From contig JARIAN010000011.1 of assembly GCA_029257865.1 (NCBI GenBank), positions 1-42,441 of the forward strand: a stretch of 42,441 bases of DNA. Direction: 5' to 3'. How positions within the stretch are numbered: position 1 is the first letter of the stretch; every line of letters starts with the position of its first letter. Below, piece after piece: positions 15,231 through 22,872 of the stretch. The position numbers were made by a program, and so were the translations under genes. Origin of the DNA: Phocaeicola sp. GTDB lineage: Bacteria > Bacteroidota > Bacteroidia > Bacteroidales > Bacteroidaceae. Below the pieces are notes generated by a model that was not told where the DNA came from, searched no databases, and saw only the letters and a program-made list of their open reading frames with translations.

Positions 15231-15632
15231 TTAATTTTCTTGCTTTTTCTTTCTTCTCTTTTCTAATATTGGTTTCATTATGAAGAAACAAAATAGTGCA
15301 CCTAAGCATGCTCCAGTAATATTGGCTATCAAATCCATCCAGTCTCCACTTCTATTTTCGGTGCAGGTGTCTTGTAGAATTTCAAATAGTGCACTCATAC
15401 ATATAGGGGCTATAACTCCTCCTATGAAAAGACGAGTATAAGATATATTATGATGGCGTAATAAATACTCTACCCATAAAATAAAAGTAAGTCCACTATA
15501 CATACAGATGTGTATTGCTTTGTCAAAATAGGGAATCTCTTCTATTGGTGTTTCTGGTGGTTTAAAGAAAGAGAGATAGCTGATGATTAAAATCGAAAGA
15601 ATTGAAAGTGGGTATGTTCTTAAATAATGCAT
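15231..15632 (-). CDS. VanZ-like membrane protein
   Basis: 133 aa, four hydrophobic segments (about 8-22, 43-58, 67-88, 105-122) with the family pattern: an F-D-K-A-I-H acid/basic motif after helix 1, F-E-I-L-Q-D and G-D-W-M-D-L-I-A-N before the last helix. VanZ of enterococci confers low-level teicoplanin resistance; chromosomal homologues in Bacteroidetes have no established role. Own promoter, divergent from the symporter gene. Confidence 0.85.
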   Translation of the reverse strand: MHYLRTYPLSILSILIISYLSFFKPPETPIEEIPYFDKAIHICMYSGLTFILWVEYLLRHHNISYTRLFIGGVIAPICMSALFEILQDTCTENRSGDWMDLIANITGACLGALFCFFIMKPILEKRRKKKQEN

Positions 15633-15658
15633 CTTGTTTATAACTTTAATATTTAAAG

Positions 15659-15666
15659 CAAAAGTA
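15659..15666 (-). promoter_or_regulatory. -7 element for VanZ-like gene
   Basis: Minus-strand TACTTTTG, 27 nt upstream of the ATG. Divergent pair with the symporter promoter. Confidence 0.6.
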
Positions 15667-15678
15667 TAATATTTTTTC

Positions 15679-15686
15679 TATTTTTG
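15679..15686 (+). promoter_or_regulatory. -7 element for Na+ symporter gene
   Basis: TATTTTTG, 42 nt before the ATG at 15729; this overlaps the alternative upstream start (15684) and so favours 15729. Confidence 0.55.
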
Positions 15687-15728
15687 TATCTTGGTTTAGT
15701 ATTAATTTGTAAAAAAGAAGAAAGTTTT

Positions 15729-17093
15729 ATGCATCATAACGAACGAGTAAATTTTGGAAGTAAGATAGGGACAATTTTAGTAGCTGCAGGTTCTGCTGTT
15801 GGATTAGGTAATATATGGCGTTTCCCGTATGAAGCGGGTAATCACGGAGGGGCAGCCTTTATATTGATTTATTTAGCTTGTGTATTTATTTTAGGATTGC
15901 CTATTGTGATAGCAGAGTTTGTGATAGGCCGAAGAGCAAAGGCAAGTACTGGTGAAGCGTTCAATATATTGTCTGGTGGAAAGCCTTGGAAATGGGTAGG
16001 GTATCTAGGTGTACTGACCGGTTTTATGATTCTAGGATATTATTCGGTTGTGGCCGGATGGACTTTGGAATATATTTATCAAGCACTTTCCGGAACTTTT
16101 TTCGGAAAATCTTCTTCTGAATTTATACAGATGTTTCAGGAGTTTTCCACCCATCCTTTGCGTCCGTTGCTGTGGCTTTTCTTGTTTGTGCTTGCCACTC
16201 ATTTTGTGATAGTGAAAGGGGTTCAGAAAGGCATAGAGCGTTCTTCAAAGATGATGATGCCTGTGTTGTTTATTCTTGTGGTGGTATTGGCTGTTTGTTC
16301 TATCATGCTTCCTAATTCAGAAAAGGGAATTTCTTTCTTGTTGAAGCTAGACTTTAGCAAAGTAAACTCAGAAGTGTTTTTGGGGGCGATGGGACAAGCT
16401 TTTTTCTCTATGAGTATTGGTATGGGGTGTTTGTCTACTTATGCTTCTTATTTCAGTCGTACGACTCGTTTATCGCACACTGCGATAAGTGTAGGACTTA
16501 TAGATACCTTTGTGGCTGTATTGGCAGGTTTAATTATTTTTCCTGCAGCTTTTTCTGTCGGTGTAAATCCTGATGCTGGTCCATCATTGATTTTTATCAC
16601 TCTTCCTAATGTCTTTCAACAAGCATTTTCTGATTTGCCGATTTTGGCATACACTTGTTCAGTGCTGTTTTATGGATTGTTGGCTTTAGCAGCATTGACT
16701 TCTACCATTTCCCTTCATGAAGTATCTACGGCATTTTTGCATGACAAGTTCAGTTTACCTCGCAAACAAGCAGCCTGCTTCATAACAGGGGGAAGTTTTC
16801 TGATTGGAGTAGTTTCTTCGCTTGCCTTAGGTGACTGGAGTGACTACACAATAGCTGGCATGAATTTTTTTGATGCTCTTGATTATTTTACGGCAAAGAT
16901 TATGTTGCCTTTATGTGGAATTTTAGTAGCTTTGTTTGTAGGATGGTATCTGAAACCAGAGGATGTCAAGGATGAGGTAACCAATTATGGTACTTTGAGA
17001 GAACGCTTTTTTCCGGTGTTTTTCTTAATTATTCGTTATATTGCGCCTGTGGGAATCTTCTTGATTTTTATGAATGAATTGGGATTGTTGTAG
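15729..17093 (+). CDS. Neurotransmitter:Na+ symporter family transporter (SNF/NSS)
   Basis: Sodium-coupled uptake of an amino acid or related amine across the inner membrane (LeuT fold). 454 aa from MHHNERVNFG. TM1 has the sodium/substrate signature A-A-G-S-A-V-G-L-G-N-I-W-R-F-P-Y; then N-H-G-G-A-A-F and L-G-L-P-I in TM2, and S-I-G-M-G-C-L-S-T-Y-A-S-Y in TM6. Roughly 11-12 TM helices, normal for bacterial NSS. Substrate cannot be told; the 11-TM tryptophan- or tyrosine-type transporters are the nearest guess. The helix-hairpin-helix gene follows after 14 nt. Confidence 0.93.
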   Translation: MHHNERVNFGSKIGTILVAAGSAVGLGNIWRFPYEAGNHGGAAFILIYLACVFILGLPIVIAEFVIGRRAKASTGEAFNILSGGKPWKWVGYLGVLTGFMILGYYSVVAGWTLEYIYQALSGTFFGKSSSEFIQMFQEFSTHPLRPLLWLFLFVLATHFVIVKGVQKGIERSSKMMMPVLFILVVVLAVCSIMLPNSEKGISFLLKLDFSKVNSEVFLGAMGQAFFSMSIGMGCLSTYASYFSRTTRLSHTAISVGLIDTFVAVLAGLIIFPAAFSVGVNPDAGPSLIFITLPNVFQQAFSDLPILAYTCSVLFYGLLALAALTSTISLHEVSTAFLHDKFSLPRKQAACFITGGSFLIGVVSSLALGDWSDYTIAGMNFFDALDYFTAKIMLPLCGILVALFVGWYLKPEDVKDEVTNYGTLRERFFPVFFLIIRYIAPVGIFLIFMNELGLL

Positions 17094-17107
17094 TAAAGCA
17101 ATTGGTG

Positions 17108-18025
17108 ATGTGGAAAGACTTTTTCTATTATTCTAAATCGGAGCGTAGGGTGATTCTTCTCCTCGTTTTTGTAGCTGCGGTAATGATAGCAGTGCTCTCT
17201 TGGAAAATAGTGTCTTCTAGGCAGACCGTCTATATGCCCGATAGTTGTGTGATAGATACTTCTTGGCAATTACAAAAGTATAAAAAAGTCTATTCTCGTT
17301 ATTCTTCAAGGAGAAAAGATTCGGCAGCAGTTCCTGTCGTGATATTGCGTGAGTTCAATCCCAATACGGCCGATTCTGTTACTTTTCGTCAGTTGGGACT
17401 GCCGGCTTATGTAGCCCGTAACATTCTGCGGTATCGTGCAAAAGGTGGAGTCTTTCGTACTCCAGAATCTTTTTCTAGAATTTATGGACTGTCTGAAGCA
17501 GACTATAATCGACTGCGGCCTTATATTAGTTTACCATTGCCGGAGAATAAGATTCGTATCCCATTCGATTCATTAAAAAAAATTGATTCAGTTGCAGATA
17601 AGAAGCCTAACTGGTTGCCGAAATTGGCGGCAGGTAGTGTGGTTGATTTGAACAAGGCAGATACAACCTTGTTGAAACGTATTCCTGGTATAGGAAGTGG
17701 TTTGGCTAAAATGATAGTGTCTTACCGTGAGCGTTTGGGAGGTTTTTATAAAGTGGAGCAGTTGCAAGACCTCTCTTATTTGGATAAGGAAATGAATGTT
17801 TGGTTTTCTGTTTCTTCAGAAGACACTCTTCGTAAAATTCATGTAAACCATGCCCATCTAGAGGAACTTCGTCATCATCCTTATATGAATTTTTATAAAG
17901 CAAAAGTGATACTTGACTACCGTCGTAAGCGTGGGGAAATAAAAGCTCCTTCTCAGCTTTCCATGTTTGAGGAGTTTACCGAGAGGGACTTGGACCGTTT
18001 GTTGCCTTATCTGTCGTTTGACTGA
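17108..18025 (+). CDS. Membrane-anchored helix-hairpin-helix protein (ComEA-like)
   Basis: 305 aa from the ATG at 17108 (a TTG 2 codons earlier is less likely). Seen: short cytoplasmic head MWKDFFYYSKSERR, one TM helix (about 17-36), then three helix-hairpin-helix blocks: F-N-P-N-T-A-D-S-V..L-G-L (80-140), V-D-L-N-K-A-D-T-T-L-L-K-R-I-P-G-I-G (178-240) and I-H-V-N-H-A-H-L-E-E-L-R-H-H-P-Y (248-305). The topology places the HhH domains outside the membrane, as in ComEA, which binds incoming DNA; the ComEA relation is by domain only. No other competence genes are in the window. Confidence 0.88.
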   Translation: MWKDFFYYSKSERRVILLLVFVAAVMIAVLSWKIVSSRQTVYMPDSCVIDTSWQLQKYKKVYSRYSSRRKDSAAVPVVILREFNPNTADSVTFRQLGLPAYVARNILRYRAKGGVFRTPESFSRIYGLSEADYNRLRPYISLPLPENKIRIPFDSLKKIDSVADKKPNWLPKLAAGSVVDLNKADTTLLKRIPGIGSGLAKMIVSYRERLGGFYKVEQLQDLSYLDKEMNVWFSVSSEDTLRKIHVNHAHLEELRHHPYMNFYKAKVILDYRRKRGEIKAPSQLSMFEEFTERDLDRLLPYLSFD

Positions 18026-18030
18026 TAGTC

Positions 18031-19434
18031 TTATTCTATTTCATATCCGGCAGCTTCTGCTATTTTATGAGGAATTTCTGTATTGTCAATTCATCCTTGA
18101 AACTTTTCAGTTCCGGCGCCGATTGCAAATACTGGAACATATCCGGCTGAATGTCCGCCACTGGTCCATCCTACCAGTGCGATTTCATTTAAAATGCGTT
18201 TCGCCTCTCCAGCCATCGGTTCATTTTGTTCATATTCATTTTTTTCTAACTTCTTTTGGTTCTTGAAACTTTTTTTATAACAAGCGGCGAGTCTTTTTTC
18301 TTGTTCATCGGATAAGGTAACATGTTCCCAAAATCCAAAATTCTCTTTTAAGGTTCGTTTCACGATATCCCAACTTACCTGGTTGTTGTATTTGCGACGC
18401 AACCCATTTCAGATGTGGGTGAATCCACTTTCACTTACTTTTTGGTTACGTAGTACTTGTAGGTTCAATTTATAAGCTCCTGTACCTAGAACCAATCCGC
18501 CAGTTTCGTGGTCGGCTAATGTTTTATCAGGATGCTGTGCATAGAATTCATATGCTACTTTAATGGCATTATCCATATCAATTATTTCATGAAAGGCAGT
18601 AGCAGCATCATTGCTATGGCAAGCCCAGTCAATTTTACCGCCTTCTACCATAAGAAAGAATCCTTTATCATTGTCTTTTGACAAGAAGTGAATGGCAGAG
18701 CGGGTGATATCGCTTAAGGTAAGATCATTTTTTGTGCGGTCGATAGCATATGGAATACTATTTCGGGACAGTTGTGATGCTTTTTCAGTTTGGAAAAGAA
18801 TCATCTTATTGGCTTTTTACTTTTCCGCTGATAATCTTTATATCCACGGGCAATGGTATATCCGTTTTTTTGAGCTAAGTCGTATAGATTGCAATCGTTG
18901 GTAGCCTTTTCTTTGCTTTCCGGTTTCAAGAAATCAGAACCGGCATAGAAGTCAAATCCGGTAGTATATAAGTCTCTTCCAATGTGATGGTGGTTTTTTC
19001 TGCTTTCATTATGTGCATAAAAAGTAGCAGGGGTAGCATGGTCTATGCTTACACTGGTGGTGATTCCAACTTTATATCCTTTGTTTTTACCCATACTGCA
19101 ACGCTGGTAATATCAGAGGAAAAGTCTTTGGTTTTTCCAAGTGTTCCATTTTTAGTCTTTTTTCCGCAAGCAAGGGCTGTTCCGGCAGCGGCGGAGTCGG
19201 TTACTCCATTGGTTCCAAAGAAGGTGCTTGCTACAGTAGCGTATGGAAATTAAGTGAAGCAGATAGGAGTGATTCCGATACGTCCCTCTAGTTCAGCTAG
19301 ATATAGTTCAGTACCTTGTACTTGGTTTACCCCATGTCATCGCCAATGAAATAAAATACGTATTTGGCTTGTTGCGCCATAATGAACCCAGTTGTCCATA
19401 ATAAGAACAGACATAGAATAGATACGTTTTTCAT
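18031..19434 (-). pseudogene. phoA: Alkaline phosphatase (PhoA family), degraded
   Basis: A full-length alkaline phosphatase can be followed from M-K-N-V-S (19434) to the natural TAA (18031-18033), but it is broken. Seen in order: signal then F-I-G-D-D-M-G followed by a 1-nt loss (about 19330); a stop codon in C-F-T-stop-F-P-Y (19250-19252); D-S-A-A-A-G-T-A with the phosphorylated Ser intact; a second 1-nt loss (about 19092); a third (about 18813); loss of 12 nt, so T-L-A-D-H-E-T-G-G lacks the I-V-V-T expected before ADHETGG; in-frame TGA at 18409-18411 and at 18091-18093. The rest matches the family closely, so decay is recent. The frame-intact reference is recalled, not searched. Confidence 0.92.
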
Positions 19435-19459
19435 GATGATATCAATTAGTTGTTTTTAG

Positions 19460-19467
19460 CAAAGATA
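19460..19467 (-). promoter_or_regulatory. -7 element of the phosphatase pseudogene
   Basis: Minus-strand TATCTTTG, 26 nt upstream of the former start codon. The promoter is still present although the gene is broken. Confidence 0.55.
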
Positions 19468-19577
19468 ATGTAAATACTGAAGAATAGCTTTTGATGTGAA
19501 TAACAAAATAAATGTAGTGGGTATAAATAAAATAGTTTAAGAGTTATATAAGTGTTTTTACATTAAATTTTATACAA

Positions 19578-20519
19578 ATGAAAAAAAGTAATTTATGGAT
19601 GATTCTTACCCTTCCGGTTTGGGTAGTTTCGTGTCAAAACAAAGAGTTTGAAGCCGATGAAAGTGAAAGTATGGAATTGAAGCTTGAAGCTTCGGTTGCA
19701 AAAACCTCTCTTAGTAGAACAACCATAGAAGGTTGTCGCACAGATTTCTTAGAAAAAGACCAGATAGGTTTCTTTATGCCCGAGAGAGATACTCCTGTAA
19801 GTTGGACATATACTTCCAATAGTTGGGTATCAGAAAGCGTGTTGCTTTGGCCAGACCGTGAAACAACGTATACTTTTTCAGCATTTTATCCGTACCAGAA
19901 AGATGCTGTCCGTACTAAAGTTACGATGCCCGATTTGAGTTTGCAAAAGGGACAACTGTCAGAAGTCGGCAAGTTTGATTTCCTTACTGCAGAAACTTCT
20001 TCATCTTATGCAACTTCTTTGGGCGGGGTGGTTTCCTTTACAGGGAAAGATGCTTTTCATCATCAGTATAGCATGATACAGATTGTTTTGAAAGATACGG
20101 AAACTTCTGCTGCAAAGTTGACATCTTTTTCTCTGAAAGGTACAGATGTTGCAACGCGTCAATATTATAATTTTACTACTCATGCTATTTCCTCTTTAGG
20201 AGAAGCTTCGGTTAATCAATTTTTGTTGAAGCCTGTGCCGGGTGAAGAAACAATCTCTCCTGAAGGTTGGAATACGTGGCTGTTGGTTAACCCTTCTTCT
20301 GGAGAACGAGAATTGGATTTAATGGTAGAATATTCACGTGACGGACACTCTTACCAGGCTAGAACTAAGGAAATCAAGCAAACCTTCGAAGCGGGAAAAT
20401 GGTATAGATATACTTTGCGAATCAATGACAAGAATTTGATTATTGTAAATAGTGAGATTGTAGATTGGGAAGAAGTGGTGAATATGGGTGATATTTCTGT
20501 AGACGGTGAAAAGATATAA
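19578..20519 (+). CDS. Fimbrillin-family lipoprotein (Mfa-like)
   Basis: Surface lipoprotein related to the Bacteroidales type V pilin/fimbrillin families. 313 aa. Lipobox V-V-S-C19; the residues after it (Q-N-K-E-F-E-A-D-E-S-E) are acidic, like the surface-export signal described for Bacteroidetes lipoproteins. Next come S-R-T-T-I-E-G, a typical R-T start of the mature fimbrillin N-domain, and beta-rich stretches with G-K-W-Y-R-Y-T-L-R-I-N near the end. No tip or anchor gene is adjacent, so it is a solitary locus; the substrate or adhesin role is unknown. Confidence 0.78.
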   Translation: MKKSNLWMILTLPVWVVSCQNKEFEADESESMELKLEASVAKTSLSRTTIEGCRTDFLEKDQIGFFMPERDTPVSWTYTSNSWVSESVLLWPDRETTYTFSAFYPYQKDAVRTKVTMPDLSLQKGQLSEVGKFDFLTAETSSSYATSLGGVVSFTGKDAFHHQYSMIQIVLKDTETSAAKLTSFSLKGTDVATRQYYNFTTHAISSLGEASVNQFLLKPVPGEETISPEGWNTWLLVNPSSGERELDLMVEYSRDGHSYQARTKEIKQTFEAGKWYRYTLRINDKNLIIVNSEIVDWEEVVNMGDISVDGEKI

Positions 20520-20545
20520 TCTTGAAAATATTTGTTTTTTCATCC

Positions 20546-20575
20546 TTGATAATTAGGGCATAAGTTGTAACTTTG
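20546..20575 (+). promoter_or_regulatory. Promoter of xpt
   Basis: TTG (20546-20548), exactly 19 nt, TAACTTTG (20568-20575). Good Bacteroides promoter, 42 nt before the xpt ATG. The leader is too short for a purine riboswitch. Confidence 0.8.
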
Positions 20576-20617
20576 CCCAATTATTAAAAAAATATCAATT
20601 GAATCATTTTTCAGCAT

Positions 20618-21187
20618 ATGAAAGCGCTCAAGGAACGAATTTTACGAGATGGTAAATGCTTTGAAGGTGGAATCTTGAAAGTGGATAACTTTATTAATCA
20701 TCAGATGGACCCAATCTTGATGAAATCAATGGCTGTAGAGTTTGTACGCCGTTTTGCAAGTACAAATATTAATAAGGTTTTGACTATTGAGGCTAGTGGT
20801 ATTGCACCGGCTATTATGGTAGGTTATTTGTTGGAACTTCCTGTGGTATTTGCCAAAAAAAAGAAACCTAGTACAATGGAGAATATGCTTACAACTACAG
20901 TATATTCATTTACAAAAGACCGTTCGTATGATGTTTGTGTAAGTAAGGATTATCTTTGTCCTGGTGATAAAGTGCTGTTTATTGATGATTTCTTAGCTAA
21001 TGGTAATGCAGCCAAAGGGATTATTGATTTGGTAAAGAAAGCTGATGCCGAATTGGTTGGTATGGGATTCTTGATTGAGAAGTCTTTCCAGCATGGTGGT
21101 GATTATTTGCGTGAACAAAATATCCACGTGGAATCATTGGCTATTATTGATAGTTTGGATAATTGTGAGATAAAAATCAAGGAATGA
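20618..21187 (+). CDS. xpt: Xanthine phosphoribosyltransferase
   Basis: Converts xanthine and PRPP to XMP in purine salvage. 189 aa, the usual Xpt length. N-terminal L-K-E-R-I and [23 protein letters not shown]; and the PRPP loop [14 protein letters not shown] (residues 119-132). Strong promoter directly upstream. The permease gene lies 278 nt downstream, past a terminator, so the two probably have separate transcripts. Confidence 0.95.
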   Translation: MKALKERILRDGKCFEGGILKVDNFINHQMDPILMKSMAVEFVRRFASTNINKVLTIEASGIAPAIMVGYLLELPVVFAKKKKPSTMENMLTTTVYSFTKDRSYDVCVSKDYLCPGDKVLFIDDFLANGNAAKGIIDLVKKADAELVGMGFLIEKSFQHGGDYLREQNIHVESLAIIDSLDNCEIKIKE

Positions 21188-21262
21188 TAAAAGATACCTT
21201 CAGATGAATGATGAGCAAGATATTTGATATATGGTTGTCGTAATGTCTGTAGGTCTTTTCAG

Positions 21263-21302
21263 AAAAGGCGGTCATGTTGTTAAAACTTGACCGTCTTTTT
21301 TT
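21263..21302 (+). terminator. Intrinsic terminator of xpt
   Basis: GGCGGTCA (21267-21274) pairs with TGACCGTC (21288-21295), one G-U, followed by seven T. Confidence 0.8.
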
Positions 21303-21465
21303 AAGGCATAGTGATGCTTTAATTGATTTTTTCGAATCTTTATTGGTCAGGAAAAGTTATTAACAGGTTAATTGCTTGTTTTATAATGTCTTGATGAATT
21401 GTTTGAGCCTTTTAAGGATAAAACAAATTATATTTCAACTCTTCATTTATATTATTAAAATCTTA

Positions 21466-22797
21466 ATGGAAAAAGAACAGATTGCAGCTCCTGGTGCGGG
21501 GCTTATTTACGGACTGAATGACCGTCCGCCTTTAAAGGAAACTATTTTTGCAGCACTTCAGCATTTGTTGGCTATTTTTGTAGCCATTATTACTCCTCCG
21601 TTGATTATTGCAGGTTCATTGAAACTGGATGTAGAAACCACTGGTTTTTTGGTGTCTATGGCTTTGTTTGCTTCTGGTATTTCTACTTTTATCCAATGTA
21701 GGCGGGTAGGTCCGGTCGGTTGTGGATTGCTTTGTATTCAAGGTACCAGTTTCTCTTTTATAGGTCCTATTATTTCGGCTGGGATTACCGGAGGATTGTC
21801 TTCTGTTTTTGGTGCATGTATTGTTGCTTCATCCGTAGAAATGTTGATTAGTCGTGTGCTGCAATATACACGTAAGATTATAACACCCTTGGTGTCGGGC
21901 ATTGTAGTTTCATTGATAGGTATGAGTTTGATTAAAGTCGGTATATCGGCTTGCGGTGGCGGTGCGGCAGCACAGGCCAATGGCACTTTTGGTTCGTTTC
22001 AGAATATCGGTCTTGCTGCATTGGTCTTAATCCTGATAATCTTTTTCAACCGTAGTTCCAATCGATACTTGCGAATGAGTTCTATTGTCATCGGACTTTT
22101 GGTTGGATACATATTAGCTTGGTTTTTAGGAATGGTTGATTTTTCTTCTATACAAAGTTATGGAGGGGTGAATGTGCCGATTCCTTTCCGTTATGGTATT
22201 ACTTTTGATGCATCTTCTATTATAGCATTGGCTTTGGTTTATTTGATTACAGCTATTGAAGCATACGGAGATATTACAGCCAACTCTATGATATCTGGAG
22301 AGCCTGTAGAGGGAGAGACATTTGTGAAACGTGCATCTGGAGGAATCTTGGCCGATGGGTTTAATTCGATGCTGGCTGGTATGTTCAATTCTTTTCCGAA
22401 CTCTATTTTCGCCCAAAACAACGGAATGATTCAGCTTACAGGAGTGGCCAGTCGCTATGTAGGTTACTTTATTGCCGGATTTTTAATTTTGCTGGGACTG
22501 TTTCCCGCAGTGGGACTGGTTTTCTCGCTGATGCCGGAACCTGTATTGGGAGGTGCCACTTTATTGATGTTTGGTACAGTGGCAGCAGCAGGTATCCGTA
22601 TTATTGCGGCTCAGAATATAAATCGTAAAGCTACTTTGGTTTTGGCTTTGAGTTTCTCTTTTGGTCTGAGTGTTGAATTGGTTCCAGAAATCTTATGTCA
22701 GTTTCCAGAAACTTTCCGTAACATATTCTCTTCGGGTATCACTACCGGAGGAGTGACAGCTATTTTGGCCAATATATTGATTCAAGTGAAAGAATAA
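21466..22797 (+). CDS. Nucleobase:cation symporter, xanthine/uracil permease type (NCS2)
   Basis: Proton-coupled uptake of a nucleobase through the inner membrane. 443 aa from MEKEQIAAPGAG (the upstream in-frame ATG at 21376 only adds low-complexity residues). NCS2 features: L-Q-H-L-L-A in TM1 (the QH motif), Q-G-T-S-F-S-F-I-G-P before TM3, and a signature block around A-I-E-A-Y-G-D-I-T-A-N-S-M-I and F-N-S-F-P-N-S-I-F-A-Q-N-N-G in TM8-TM10 where the uptake residues lie. Close to the XanP/PbuX group; xanthine is the likely substrate given xpt upstream. Confidence 0.9.
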   Translation: MEKEQIAAPGAGLIYGLNDRPPLKETIFAALQHLLAIFVAIITPPLIIAGSLKLDVETTGFLVSMALFASGISTFIQCRRVGPVGCGLLCIQGTSFSFIGPIISAGITGGLSSVFGACIVASSVEMLISRVLQYTRKIITPLVSGIVVSLIGMSLIKVGISACGGGAAAQANGTFGSFQNIGLAALVLILIIFFNRSSNRYLRMSSIVIGLLVGYILAWFLGMVDFSSIQSYGGVNVPIPFRYGITFDASSIIALALVYLITAIEAYGDITANSMISGEPVEGETFVKRASGGILADGFNSMLAGMFNSFPNSIFAQNNGMIQLTGVASRYVGYFIAGFLILLGLFPAVGLVFSLMPEPVLGGATLLMFGTVAAAGIRIIAAQNINRKATLVLALSFSFGLSVELVPEILCQFPETFRNIFSSGITTGGVTAILANILIQVKE

Positions 22798-22820
22798 ATA
22801 TCTTTGTGGAATTTAAAAGA

Positions 22821-22869
22821 AAAAGCATCCCTTTACGTCACATAGAGTAGTGCGTAAGGGGATGCTTTT
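22821..22869. terminator. Bidirectional terminator between permease and fusion hydrolase
   Basis: 17-bp stem (22821-22837 with 22853-22869, one mismatch), AAAAGCATCCC against GGGGATGCTTTT. A/T ends on both strands give a T run in both directions for the convergent genes. Confidence 0.85.
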
Positions 22870-22872
22870 CTC

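Noticed and set aside
20576-20617. Purine riboswitch in the xpt leader
   Set aside because: Only about 42 nt separate the -7 element from the ATG; a purine aptamer alone needs more.
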